A DNA stretch of 57,339 bases from Salinispora pacifica CNR114 (GCF_000514775.1 NZ_AZWO01000033.1:1-57339); one strand, 5' to 3'; positions 8,351-17,165 are shown, counted from the first letter of the stretch. Numbers and translations are program-made. Notes: generated by a model from the sequence alone, not told the origin.

Positions 8351-9367
8351 TCAGGTTCCGCGGACCGCTGTGGTGTCCACCACCTGTTCCACCGCGAGCC
8401 GCGGCGTGTGCGGCGGGCCGGCGTGCGTCGGATCCGCGCGGCCCAGGCGCAGCACGAGATACGGGTATCCCATGCCGGCGAGTACCCCGCGCAGCTCCGC
8501 GCGGGTGCCCGGAACCTCGATCACCCCGCTCAACGGCACCACCGAGACGCCGAGCCGGGTCGCCGTGAGCCAACTCGCCGACAGCGCCTCACCGGCTCGC
8601 AACCAGGTGCTGGGCTCGTCCTCGTCGCCGTAGAGCAGCGCGTACGCGGCGGCCTGGTCATGACCGGGCCCCACCGGCAGCGTGCCGGCCCGGCCGAAGT
8701 CCCGGCCGGGCACGGTGGTCTGCGGAGGCGACTCCGGCAACACCGCCGCCGGCAGACCGACATCGTCGGCCCGGCTGGTCCAGTACGCCAGCTCCGCGCG
8801 CAGCCGGGGATCCTCCGACTCCACGGTGTCGGCCTGGGACGCGGCGGTCGCCAGCTGCAACACCTGGTCCCGGTTAAGTTGCTGAAGCCGGACCCCGGCG
8901 GCGGTGGCCGCCTCGGTGATCTCGGTCAGGGCCGAGTCGGTGATCGGTTCGTCACCAACCGGTCGGCGATCGGTGTGCCGGATTCGCATGCACTGCACCA
9001 GGTGCATGGCCTCGGGGTCCGTCCCCACCCGGGTCAGGCCGGTGAGCCGGGCCAGCAGGTCCGGATCATCCGGGTCGGGGGTCCGCTCCACCTGATCCGG
9101 GTCGGGGATTCGCTCCACCGCCGCCTGCCATCCCTCGGCGGCCAACGCGACCCGGGCGTGGTGCAGCGCCGCACCGCAGCTCAGGACGAGCAACCGCCCC
9201 TCCGGGTCGGTGGCGGTGAGCTGCCGGTCGCGGACCACCCGCAGCTCCAGCGCGTCGGGCAGGACCCGCCACCGCCACGGTTGGGTGTTGTGCACCGAGG
9301 GGGCGCGACCGGCGGTCGCGGCGGCCTGCGCGAGCGCGGTGGTCAGCGCGTGGTCCGTCTGGCTCAT
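8351..9367 (-). CDS. second Acg-type nitroreductase-like protein
   Basis: This encodes 338 residues from ATG 9367. The same open frame continues upstream for hundreds of codons, but only as the antisense of the P-type ATPase gene. APSVHNTQPWRWR near residue 22 is the Acg signature, followed by ATDPEGRLLVLSCGAALHHARVAL, and near the C-terminus LTATRLGVSVVPLSGVIEVP. It shares this architecture with the protein at 4663-5637 but is clearly diverged, so this is an old duplication. Flavin binding is expected from the family; the reaction is uncertain. It lies 42 bases downstream of the kinase start and reads the same way (acg then devS), so the two may form an operon. A DevR-box-like site lies 120 bases upstream. 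Confidence 0.85.
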   Translation of the reverse strand: MSQTDHALTTALAQAAATAGRAPSVHNTQPWRWRVLPDALELRVVRDRQLTATDPEGRLLVLSCGAALHHARVALAAEGWQAAVERIPDPDQVERTPDPDDPDLLARLTGLTRVGTDPEAMHLVQCMRIRHTDRRPVGDEPITDSALTEITEAATAAGVRLQQLNRDQVLQLATAASQADTVESEDPRLRAELAYWTSRADDVGLPAAVLPESPPQTTVPGRDFGRAGTLPVGPGHDQAAAYALLYGDEDEPSTWLRAGEALSASWLTATRLGVSVVPLSGVIEVPGTRAELRGVLAGMGYPYLVLRLGRADPTHAGPPHTPRLAVEQVVDTTAVRGT

Positions 9368-9397
9368 GCTCTCGACCCTTCCCTCGAACACATCGTG

Positions 9398-9424
9398 CCG
9401 CACCCGGAGGGCACCCGGGTGCGG
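9398..9424. promoter_or_regulatory. 10-bp inverted repeat upstream of the second Acg-like gene
   Basis: CCGCACCCGG (9398-9407) and CCGGGTGCGG (9415-9424) form a perfect stem with loop AGGGCAC, beginning 31 bases before the Acg-like start on the minus strand. It could be an operator or a structured 5' leader. Confidence 0.4.
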
Positions 9425-9486
9425 TTGCCGATCCATCCTGCGACATTCGCCCGCCGATCGCACGGGGCGCAGGTCCCGTCGCCGCT

Positions 9487-9500
9487 GGACCATTCGACCC
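9487..9500. promoter_or_regulatory. DevR-box-like inverted repeat 3
   Basis: GGACC-ATTC-GACCC follows the 5-4-5 layout of the sites at 5713, 5736 and 5867. It lies midway between the divergent Acg-like and ATPase genes, so it could serve both promoters. Confidence 0.4.
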
Positions 9501-9598
9501 GGGTGACGCACTGCCCACCTCGGTGATCCGCTGGACCGATTTTGCCCGGTGGGTTCGGTGATGCACCGCCCACCCGCCCGATCCGCTGGGACGATTTC
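9501..9598 (+). repeat. imperfect tandem duplication in the ATPase promoter region
   Basis: The blocks 9501-9543 and 9556-9598 align over 43 bases with 32 identities. Both contain GATCCGCTGG followed by a GACC/GACG-GATTT element. The second block ends 5 bases before ATG 9603 of the ATPase gene. It may represent duplicated promoter or operator sequence. Confidence 0.55.
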
Positions 9599-9602
9599 GG
9601 TG

Positions 9603-11495
9603 ATGGCGGCGGAGCCGGAGTGCGGGCCCGAGCAACCGGCGCGGTCCGGGCCGGGCGGCCGGCTGCTCTGGGTGCCGCTGGGCGGGCTGACCGCGCTGGT
9701 GCTCGCTGGCGTGGTGGCGTGGCTCGCCGACCGGTCCGGCCTCGCTGACCTACTCTGGGCCGCCGCCACCGTGGCCGCGCTGGTGCCGGCCGCCGGGTCG
9801 ATGCTGCGTGAGCTCTGGCACCGGCGGTACGGCGTCGACGTGATCGCCGTCCTCGCGCTGGCGGGCGCGCTCGTCGTGGCGGAGTACCTGGCCGGGGCGG
9901 TGATCGCGGTGATGGTGGCCACCGGCCGGACGCTGGAGGCGTACGCCCAGGGGCGGGCGACCCGCGACCTCCGTGCGCTGCTCGCGCACGCCCCGCGTAC
10001 CGCGCGCCGACGCGCCCCGGACGGGACGATCGAGGTGGTCCCGGCAGACCAGGTTGTCGCCGGCGACGAACTGCTGGTCGGCCCCGGCGACGTGGTACCG
10101 GTCGACGGGCAGCCCACGGCGGCGGCCACGCTCGACGAGTCGGTGGTGACGGGAGAGTCGCGGCTGGTCCACCGCGCCCCGGGGGATCGGGTGGGCAGCG
10201 GTGTGGTGAACGCCGGTGCCGCCTTCGGGCTGCGGGCGACCGCGGACGCGGCCTCCAGCACGTACGCCGGGATCGTGCGGCTGGCCCGGGAGGCCACCGC
10301 ACAGAAGGCGCCGACGGTCCGGCTGGCCGACCGATACGCCGTCGCCTTCGTTCCGTTCACCCTGCTGCTCGCCGGGCTGGGCTGGCTGGTCTCCGGCGAC
10401 CTGGTCCGGGCGGTGGCGGTCCTGGTGGTGGCCACGCCCTGCCCACTGCTGCTGGCCACCCCGATCGCCATCGTCTCTGGGCTGTCCCGTACCGCCCGGC
10501 ACGGGGTCCTGGTCCGCGATGGCGGCTCGCTCGAACTGCTCGGCCGGGCCCGCACCCTGCTGGTGGACAAGACCGGAACCCTGACCGCCGGCCGGCCCAA
10601 GGTGGCCGAGACGGTGCCGGCCCCGGGGACCACGGCCGACGAGGTGCTGCGCCTCGCCGCCTCCGTGGAGCAGCTCTCCCCGCATGTGCTGGCCACTGCC
10701 CTGGTGGAGGGGGCGCGGGAGCGAGAGCTCGGACTCGCCGAGCCAACGGGGGTCACCGAGGAGCCGGGCCGGGGCGTACGCGGGCGGGTGGAGGGCCGTG
10801 ACCTGTGGGTGGGGCAGCTCGACAGCACACCGCCACCGTGGGCGGCCACGGCCCGGGACCGCGCCGAGGAGGCCGGGCACTCGCTGGTGTGGGTCGGTGC
10901 GGCCGACGGGCTGCTCGGCGTGATCCTGCTGGCGGATCCGGTCCGGTCCGACGCGTCGCGTACGGTCGGCCGGCTGCGGGCGGCGGGGTTGCGCCGGATC
11001 GTCATGGTCACCGGCGACCAGCCGGCCACCGCCCGCCGGGTAGCCCGAGAGGTCGGGGTGGACGACGTTCTCGCCCGCTGCGCACCGGCCGAGAAGGCGG
11101 ACCGGGTCCGCGCCGAGGTGGACCGGGCGGTCACAGTGATGGTGGGCGACGGGGTGAACGACGCCCCCGCCCTGGCCACCGCGGATGTCGGCGTGGCGAT
11201 GGGCGCCACCGGGGCCACCGCGTCGGCGGACGTCGCCGACGCGGTGCTCACCGTTGACCGGCTGGAGCGGCTGGCCGACGCGGTGGAGATCGCCCGGTAC
11301 GCGCGCCGCATCGCCGTGCAGAGCGCCACAGTGGGCATGGGGCTCGCCGTGCTGGCCATGTTCGCCGCCGCCATCGGCCGGGTGCCGCCGGTGGCCGGTG
11401 CCTTCCTTCAGGAGGGCATCGACGTGCTGGTGATCCTCAACGCGTTGCGTGCCCTGCTCGGCCCGGGCACCCTGACCAGCCTCCGCCGACGGTGA
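9603..11495 (+). CDS. heavy-metal P1B-type ATPase
   Basis: This encodes 630 residues from ATG 9603; the frame opens 18 codons earlier at GTG 9549, but that extension is Pro-rich and unlike the family. The actuator motif TGES lies near residue 183, the membrane metal site ATPCPLLLATP near 277-286, the phosphorylated Asp in DKTGTLT at about 322, the P-domain motif MVTGDQPAT, and GDGVNDAPAL at about 515. Several hydrophobic segments surround these, and no N-terminal HMA domain is present. The TPC rather than CPC motif argues against a typical copper exporter; the cation is uncertain. Metal ATPases such as CtpF belong to the mycobacterial DosR regulon, and this gene lies in the equivalent block, divergent from an Acg-like gene and convergent with a universal stress protein gene. 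Confidence 0.9.
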   Translation: MAAEPECGPEQPARSGPGGRLLWVPLGGLTALVLAGVVAWLADRSGLADLLWAAATVAALVPAAGSMLRELWHRRYGVDVIAVLALAGALVVAEYLAGAVIAVMVATGRTLEAYAQGRATRDLRALLAHAPRTARRRAPDGTIEVVPADQVVAGDELLVGPGDVVPVDGQPTAAATLDESVVTGESRLVHRAPGDRVGSGVVNAGAAFGLRATADAASSTYAGIVRLAREATAQKAPTVRLADRYAVAFVPFTLLLAGLGWLVSGDLVRAVAVLVVATPCPLLLATPIAIVSGLSRTARHGVLVRDGGSLELLGRARTLLVDKTGTLTAGRPKVAETVPAPGTTADEVLRLAASVEQLSPHVLATALVEGARERELGLAEPTGVTEEPGRGVRGRVEGRDLWVGQLDSTPPPWAATARDRAEEAGHSLVWVGAADGLLGVILLADPVRSDASRTVGRLRAAGLRRIVMVTGDQPATARRVAREVGVDDVLARCAPAEKADRVRAEVDRAVTVMVGDGVNDAPALATADVGVAMGATGATASADVADAVLTVDRLERLADAVEIARYARRIAVQSATVGMGLAVLAMFAAAIGRVPPVAGAFLQEGIDVLVILNALRALLGPGTLTSLRRR

Positions 11496-11533
11496 CCAGC
11501 CTCCGCCGACGGTGACTAGCCTCCGCCGACGGT
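11474..11533 (+). repeat. three tandem copies of a 20-bp unit at the ATPase 3' end
   Basis: GACCAGCCTCCGCCGACGGT is repeated three times (units start at 11474, 11494 and 11514; the third has one change). The first unit encodes the last residues of the ATPase (TSLRRR), and the stop codon falls at the start of the second. Slippage that removes or adds a unit would not alter the protein. A role in transcript termination is possible but unproven. Confidence 0.85.
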
Positions 11534-11541
11534 GACCGACC

Positions 11542-12408
11542 TCAGCGTTCGCGGACCACGGCGACCGGGGAGTGCGCGTGGTGTAGCAGCTGTTGGCTGA
11601 CCGAGCCGAGCAGCATCCCGGCCAGGCCACCGTGGCCTCGGCTGCCGACCACGACCAGCTGGGCGTTGCGGCTGGCCGTCACGAGCAACTCGGCCGGATT
11701 GCCCTCGGCCACCTCCACCGTGATCTGGAGATCCGGGAACGCTCGTCGCCAGCGGGCCAGTGACTCCTCCAACTCGGAGCGGGCCGCCTGGGCACCCGCT
11801 CGGGCATCCGGTGCGGGCGGCGGGCGCTGACCCGGCGGCGAATGCCACGCGCGCAGCACGTGTAGCGGTACCTTCCGGGCGGCGGCCTGCTCGACCGCGA
11901 AGCCCAGGGCGAGCAGCGACTGCTCCGAGCCGTCCACCCCGGCCGCGACGTGCCCGTTCCGACCCCGGCGGTCGGCGTCCCCGCGGACCACCACCACCGG
12001 GCAGTGGGCGTGTGCGGCCACGGATCCCGCCGTCGAACCGACCAGCAGGCCGGCGAAGCCGCCAAGCCCGCGCGTACCGACTACCAGCAGGCCAGCCCGC
12101 GCCGAGAGCTCCTGGAGCACCAGCGCGGGCGGCCCCTCGTACAGCGCACCGGTGACGGTCAGCTCCGGGCTGGTCGCGTCCGCGGCGGCCTGCCGGACCA
12201 ACTCCTCCGCTTGCCGCCGAGCGGTGTCGTCGGGCCAGATGCTGGGCCCCCCACCAGGGCCGGTCCACCCGGCCATGGTGAGCCACTCGAAGACGTACGC
12301 GAGGTGCACCGACCGTCCCCTTTGGGCGGCCTCGGCCCGGGCCCACTCCTGGGCCCGGACTGCGTCCGGCGAGCCGTCGTAGCCGACCAGGATCTCGGTT
12401 CCGTTCAC
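11542..12408 (-). CDS. universal stress protein, two UspA domains
   Basis: This encodes 288 residues from GTG 12408, which overlaps the phosphoketolase stop in a GTGA arrangement, so translation is coupled. There are two UspA domains (about 1-140 and 150-288). Each ends in the ATP-binding pattern G-2x-G-9x-G(S/T): GTRGLGGFAGLLVGSTAG in the first and GSRGHGGLAGMLLGSVSQ in the second. The N-terminus ILVGYDGSPDA is typical. Tandem USPs of this kind occur in the DosR regulon of mycobacteria and in related actinomycete clusters. It is the third gene of a probable minus-strand unit with the phosphoketolase and the upstream USP gene. Confidence 0.92.
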   Translation of the reverse strand: MNGTEILVGYDGSPDAVRAQEWARAEAAQRGRSVHLAYVFEWLTMAGWTGPGGGPSIWPDDTARRQAEELVRQAAADATSPELTVTGALYEGPPALVLQELSARAGLLVVGTRGLGGFAGLLVGSTAGSVAAHAHCPVVVVRGDADRRGRNGHVAAGVDGSEQSLLALGFAVEQAAARKVPLHVLRAWHSPPGQRPPPAPDARAGAQAARSELEESLARWRRAFPDLQITVEVAEGNPAELLVTASRNAQLVVVGSRGHGGLAGMLLGSVSQQLLHHAHSPVAVVRER

Positions 12409-14807
12409 TGGTGGTCGCCCAGGTCGGCGTTCGTCTCGCGGACCCACCGCCACTGCGCCACCCGCGGGTCGTCGGCGCCGTGCCGGCGGGTGTAGTCCCG
12501 GCACGACTGGCGGGCGTCGACCATCTCCTGCCGCAGGTGCGCCGCCCGCGCGCCGAGCCCGGGTACCCGATCGATCACGTCGATGACCAGGTGGAACCGG
12601 TCCAGGTCGTTGAGCATCACCATGTCGAACGGAGTGGTGGTGGTGCCCTCCTCCTTGTAGCCGCGAACGTGCAGGTTGGAGTGGTTGGTCCGCCGGTAGG
12701 TCAGGCGGTGGATGAGCCACGGGTAGCCGTGGTACGCGAAGATGATCGGCTTGTCGGTGGTGAAGATGGTGTCGAACTCCGAGTCCGGCAGCCCGTGCGG
12801 GTGCTCGCTCGACGGTTGCAGGCGCATCAGGTCAACCACGTTGACCACCCGAACCCTCAACTCGGGCAGGTGCTGGTGCAGCAGGTCGACCGCCGCGAGG
12901 GTCTCCAGCGTCGGGACGTCCCCGGCGCAGGCGAGTACCACGTCCGGTTCCGTACCGCCGTCGTTGCTGGCCCAGTCCCAGATGCCGATCCCGCGCCGGC
13001 AGTGCAGGACCGCCTCATCCATCGACAGCCAGCTCGGTGTGGGTTGCTTCCCCGCGACCACCACGTTGATGTAGTGCCGGCTGCGCAGGCAGTGGCTCAT
13101 CGTGGAGAGCAGGGTGTTCCCGTCCGGTGGCAGGTAGACCCGGACCACCTCGGCCTTCTTGTTCACGACATGGTCGATGAAGCCCGGGTCCTGGTGCGAG
13201 AAGCCGTTGTGGTCCTGCCGCCAGACGTGGCTGGAGAGCAGGTAGTTCAGCGAGGCCACCGGCTGCCGCCAGGGGATGCCCCGGGTCACCTTCAGCCACT
13301 TGGCGTGCTGGTTGACCATCGAGTCAACGATGTGGATGAACGCCTCGTAGCTGGTGAAGAGGCCGTGCCGGCCGGTCAGCAGGTACCCCTCCAGCCAGCC
13401 CTGGCAGAGGTGCTCGGAGAGCACCTCCATCACCCGGCCGTCGGGGGAGAGGTTCTCGTCCCCGGGTACGGTGGCCGCCACCCAGGCCCGGTCGGTGACC
13501 TCGAAGGCGGCGCCGAGCCGGTTGGAGGCCACCTCGTCCGGGCCGAAGAGCCGGAACGTCTCCGGGTTCGCGGCGATGACATCGCGGATCCAGCTGCCGA
13601 GCGTGCCGGTGGCGCTGGTGACCGCCGTACCGGGGCGTGGCACGTCAACCGCGTAGTCGCGGAAGTCGGGCAGGACCAGATCACGCAGGACCTGCCCGCC
13701 GTTGGCGACCGGGTTGGCGCTCATCCGGCGGTCGCCCTTCGGCGGCAGGTCCAACAGCTCGGCCACCGGCGCCCCGGTCGCGTCGAAGAGCTCCTCCGGG
13801 CGGTAGCTGCGAAGCCAGCGCTCCAACTCGGCCAGGTGCTGCGGGTTCTCGCGCACCTGCGGCAGCGGCACCTGGTGGGCGCGGTGGGTGCCCTCCACCC
13901 GGTTGTCGTCGACCTCGCGCGGGCCGGTCCAGCCCTTCGGCGTACGGAGCACGATCATCGGCCAGCGCGGGCGCTCGACCCGGCCACCGGAGCGGGCCTG
14001 CTGTTGGATGGCGGCGATCTCGTCCAGCGCCCGGTCCATGGTCGCGGCGAGCGCCTGGTGCACCGTGGCCGGATCGTCCCCGGCCACCAGGTACGGCTCG
14101 TGACCGTACCCGCGCATCAGATCCAGCAGGTCGGGCTCGGGGAGCCGGTCCAACACCGTCGGGTTGGCGATCTTGTAGCCGTTGAGGTGCAGGATGGGCA
14201 GCACCGCGCCGTCGCGGGCCGGGTTCAGGAACACGTTCGACAGCCAGCTACCCGCCAGCGGCCCGGTCTCCGCCTCGCCGTCGCCGATCACGCACGCGAC
14301 CAGCAGGTCCGGGTTGTCGAACGCGGCACCGTAGGCGTGGCTGAGCGCGTACCCGAGCTCACCCCCCTCGTGAATCGATCCCGGCACCTCCGCGGCCACG
14401 TGGCTGGGAATGCCGCCGGGAAAGGAGAACTGGCAGAAGAGCTGCGCCATGCCGGCCTCGTCCTGGCAGGTGCCGTGGTAGAGCTCGCTCCAGGTGCCCT
14501 CCAGCCAGGTGTTCGCCACGAGCGCGGGACCGCCGTGGCCGGGACCGGTGATGTAGATGGCGTTCAGGTCACGGGCGACGATGACCCGGTTGAGGTGCGC
14601 GTAGAGCAGGTTCAGGCCGGGGCTGGTGCCCCAGTGGCCGAGGAGCCGGGGCTTGATGTGTTCCGCGGTCAGCGGCTCGCGTAGCAGCGGGTTGCTCCGG
14701 AGGTAGATCTGCCCGACCGTGAGGTAGTTCGCCGCCCGCCAGTACGCGTCCAGTCGGCGCAGTTCGTCCTCGGTCAGCGGGCTGTGCTGGGCGGTTGCGA
14801 TGTTCAT
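12405..14807 (-). CDS. xfp: xylulose-5-phosphate/fructose-6-phosphate phosphoketolase
   Basis: This encodes 800 residues, the usual length of the family. It is a thiamine-diphosphate enzyme that cleaves xylulose 5-phosphate or fructose 6-phosphate with phosphate to acetyl phosphate plus an aldose phosphate. Family landmarks are GHWGTSPGLNLLYAHLNR and YITGPGHGGPA near the N-terminus, GGELGYALSHAYGAA, the ThDP-binding VIGDGEAETGPLAGSW with HLNGYKI, and SSHVWRQDHNGFSHQDPGF in the second half. An overlapping stop/start couples it to the USP gene downstream. In a DevR-type cluster it would let carbon flow yield acetyl phosphate and ATP without oxygen. That role is inference from context. Confidence 0.95.
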   Translation of the reverse strand: MNIATAQHSPLTEDELRRLDAYWRAANYLTVGQIYLRSNPLLREPLTAEHIKPRLLGHWGTSPGLNLLYAHLNRVIVARDLNAIYITGPGHGGPALVANTWLEGTWSELYHGTCQDEAGMAQLFCQFSFPGGIPSHVAAEVPGSIHEGGELGYALSHAYGAAFDNPDLLVACVIGDGEAETGPLAGSWLSNVFLNPARDGAVLPILHLNGYKIANPTVLDRLPEPDLLDLMRGYGHEPYLVAGDDPATVHQALAATMDRALDEIAAIQQQARSGGRVERPRWPMIVLRTPKGWTGPREVDDNRVEGTHRAHQVPLPQVRENPQHLAELERWLRSYRPEELFDATGAPVAELLDLPPKGDRRMSANPVANGGQVLRDLVLPDFRDYAVDVPRPGTAVTSATGTLGSWIRDVIAANPETFRLFGPDEVASNRLGAAFEVTDRAWVAATVPGDENLSPDGRVMEVLSEHLCQGWLEGYLLTGRHGLFTSYEAFIHIVDSMVNQHAKWLKVTRGIPWRQPVASLNYLLSSHVWRQDHNGFSHQDPGFIDHVVNKKAEVVRVYLPPDGNTLLSTMSHCLRSRHYINVVVAGKQPTPSWLSMDEAVLHCRRGIGIWDWASNDGGTEPDVVLACAGDVPTLETLAAVDLLHQHLPELRVRVVNVVDLMRLQPSSEHPHGLPDSEFDTIFTTDKPIIFAYHGYPWLIHRLTYRRTNHSNLHVRGYKEEGTTTTPFDMVMLNDLDRFHLVIDVIDRVPGLGARAAHLRQEMVDARQSCRDYTRRHGADDPRVAQWRWVRETNADLGDHQ

Positions 14808-14905
14808 GCTTACCTGAGCCTCTCGGTCGGGTGTGGCGCATCCGGGGCGTTGTGGTTAGCCTCGCCGACGGCTACCGCCGGGTTAAGAGGCGTTGGTCCC
14901 GGGTC

Positions 14906-15730
14906 TCACGGACTCTCTGCCGGGGCGAGTCCTCGCACCACGACCGTGGGCGTGGGCGAGTGGTAGAGCATGGCCTGACAGGCGGAGCCGATCATTCCTC
15001 GGCCGGGCTGTTGGCCGCGCGCGGCCATCACCACCAGCTGGGCGGATCGGGACTGCTCTACCAGGACATCGCCCGGAGCGCCCCGGATGGTGTGGCACTC
15101 CACCGGCACGCCCGGCTCTGCGCCGCCGACCGCCGCCACCGTGTCGGCGAGGATCTCCGGTGCGTCGTCTTGGCCGCGCTCCACCACCCGGACGGCGACC
15201 AGGCGGCCGGCCCGCCGAACGGCGCAGTCAAACGCCCACTTCAGGGCCTGCTGGGAGGCGACCGAGCCGTCCACTCCGACCAGGACCGGCCCCTTCGCCG
15301 GCGGTTCGCGGCGGGCCACCAGCACTGGGCAGCCGGCCTGGGTGACGACCTGCACCGCCGGCGTGTCGGCGGGGATGGGGCAGCCGAGCTGTTTGGTGCT
15401 CATGCCGCTGTCGCCGACGGCGACCAGGAAGGCCGTCTCCGACCTGCGAATCAGCGGCTGCACCCGGGAGCCCTCGGCGATCTCGTGGCCTACCGGCAGT
15501 GTCTCCTCGACCTCCCGGGCGACCTTGACCGCATGATCGAGGAGTTCCACGGCCGCGTCGTGCGTGCCGGCGACCGACTCCGCCTCGAAGGCGGCCCCCC
15601 AGTCGAAGGTGTGGATCAGCTGTAGGGGGTGCTCGAACGCGGCCGCTTCCCGCGCGGCGAGCTCGACCAGCGGCAGGTCCCGTTCGGAGCCGACCGCGAC
15701 GAGCACCGGCGCGTTGTTGGCTGCGGCCAT
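14906..15730 (-). CDS. universal stress protein, two UspA domains
   Basis: This encodes 274 residues. I chose ATG 15730 because GGAGGTGA lies 7 bases upstream; the frame continues far upstream only as antisense of the CapA-like gene. There are two UspA domains. The second has PVLVGVDGSVASQQAL and the ATP-binding stretch AARGQQPGRGMIGSACQ. The first domain is degenerate, with VAVGDSGMSTKQLGC in place of the glycine-rich motif, so only the second is likely to bind nucleotide. It precedes the phosphoketolase gene by 98 bases in the same direction and is probably part of the same stress-induced unit. Confidence 0.88.
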   Translation of the reverse strand: MAAANNAPVLVAVGSERDLPLVELAAREAAAFEHPLQLIHTFDWGAAFEAESVAGTHDAAVELLDHAVKVAREVEETLPVGHEIAEGSRVQPLIRRSETAFLVAVGDSGMSTKQLGCPIPADTPAVQVVTQAGCPVLVARREPPAKGPVLVGVDGSVASQQALKWAFDCAVRRAGRLVAVRVVERGQDDAPEILADTVAAVGGAEPGVPVECHTIRGAPGDVLVEQSRSAQLVVMAARGQQPGRGMIGSACQAMLYHSPTPTVVVRGLAPAESP

Positions 15731-15940
15731 GTCGGCATCACCTCCGCGGGAGTCGCCCCCGGCCTCCGTCCCGAGGCTAGTCCGGGCAGCGCGGCGCCGG
15801 GGCGGGATCGTGCAGCCCACGCGACCGGGATTGCCGGCACCGGGGTGGGGCGGTGGAACCGGAGGCCGGCGGGGGCTTCCCGCCGCCCAGACACCGCGAT
15901 CGAGCGGCCGGACGGTTACCGACAGTGCTAGCGTCCGAAC

Positions 15941-17068
15941 GTGGGCACGAACCAGGAGATTCCGGAGATTGTCGTCGCCGCCACCGGTGACCTGCTCATC
16001 CTCCGGGACCGTCCGCACGACATGTTCCGTCACGTGCGAGACCATCTGGTCGGGGCCGATATCACCTTCGGCCAACTGGAGACCGCCTACTCCGACCAGG
16101 GGTCGCTGGGTTCGTCCGGCCCACGCGGCGGCGTCCCGCACGACGTGGAGAACCTCGCGGCGATACCGCACGCGGGCTACAACGTGATCTCGATGGCGAG
16201 CAACCACACCGGCGACTGGGGAGCTGACGCGCTGCTCGACTGCATCGAGCGGTGTCGCCGCAACGGCGTTACCGTGGTGGGCGCGGGGGCGGATATCGAC
16301 GAGGCGCGCCGGCCCGGGATCATCGAACGCGACGGTACGCGGGTCGGGTTCCTGGCCTACTGTTCGGTCGCACCGGAGGGCTACTACGCCGGGCCGAACA
16401 AGCACGGCGTGTCGCCGATGCGGGCGATGACCCACTACGAACCGTTCGAGTATGACCAGCCCGGCGGCCCACCCCTGATCAAGACCCAGCCGGACGAATC
16501 CGACCTGGCGGCATTCGTCGCGGACATCGAAAAGCTGCGTGACCAGGTGGAGGTGCTGGTCGTGTCACTCCACTGGGGCCTGCACTTCCAGCGCTCACGG
16601 CTCGCGGACTACCAGCCGACGGTGGCTCACGCGGCGATTGACGCCGGCGCCGACGCCGTGATCGGGCACCACCCCCACATCCTGAAGCCGGTCGAGGTCT
16701 ACCGAGGCAAGGTCATCTTCTACAGCCTGGGCAACTTCGCCTTTGAGATCAACGAGCGCTGGTGGCAGTCGTACAGCAAGGAGTGGTTCGAGAAGGCGAA
16801 CCGGCTCCACCAGAAACTCGCCCCCGGCCGGGATCTGCGGGAGGAGGGCCGGAACTCGATGATCGTCCGGCTGCATATCACCGACGGCCGAATCGACCGG
16901 GTCAGCCTCGTACCCGTGTTCATCAACGAGGGGCATGAGCCGGTGCCGTACCGGGCGGACACGCCGGAGGGGCGCGCGGTCTGCGACTACCTGGCGGAGA
17001 TCACGACCGAGGCGGGGATCGACACCGCCTTCGACGTGGTTGACGGCCGGATCCTGGTACGCGTCTGA
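15941..17068 (+). CDS. CapA-family (PGA_cap) metallophosphatase-like protein
   Basis: This encodes 375 residues from GTG 15941; TAGCGT about 8 bases upstream suggests a leaderless transcript. Motifs of the CapA/calcineurin-like group are visible: AATGDLLI, QLETA, the MASNHTGDWG metal-site block, VVSLHWGLHF, GHHPHILKPVEVY and FYSLGNFAFE. Family members act in poly-gamma-glutamate synthesis or as secreted phosphodiesterases. This one has no signal peptide or membrane anchor and no PGA synthesis genes nearby, so it is probably a cytosolic hydrolase of unknown substrate. Confidence 0.85.
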   Translation: MGTNQEIPEIVVAATGDLLILRDRPHDMFRHVRDHLVGADITFGQLETAYSDQGSLGSSGPRGGVPHDVENLAAIPHAGYNVISMASNHTGDWGADALLDCIERCRRNGVTVVGAGADIDEARRPGIIERDGTRVGFLAYCSVAPEGYYAGPNKHGVSPMRAMTHYEPFEYDQPGGPPLIKTQPDESDLAAFVADIEKLRDQVEVLVVSLHWGLHFQRSRLADYQPTVAHAAIDAGADAVIGHHPHILKPVEVYRGKVIFYSLGNFAFEINERWWQSYSKEWFEKANRLHQKLAPGRDLREEGRNSMIVRLHITDGRIDRVSLVPVFINEGHEPVPYRADTPEGRAVCDYLAEITTEAGIDTAFDVVDGRILVRV

Positions 17069-17165
17069 GCCTTCGAGGGCGTTTCTCCTCGCCATTTCAG
17101 CAGTAGGGCGGTAAACATGGCTTTCGTCCTATTTGCGGATTTTGTGCGCTCGGAGGTGTTGAGCG

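Noticed and set aside
9375..11374. Long minus-strand frame upstream of the second Acg-like gene (part of a 1007-codon frame)
   Set aside because: It is antisense to the P-type ATPase, gives a Ser/Thr/Arg-rich low-complexity product and arises from the codon bias of the true gene; only the part below 9367 is real.
12411..14684. 757-codon plus-strand frame antisense to phosphoketolase
   Set aside because: Phosphoketolase motifs are unmistakable on the minus strand; the plus frame is a shadow.
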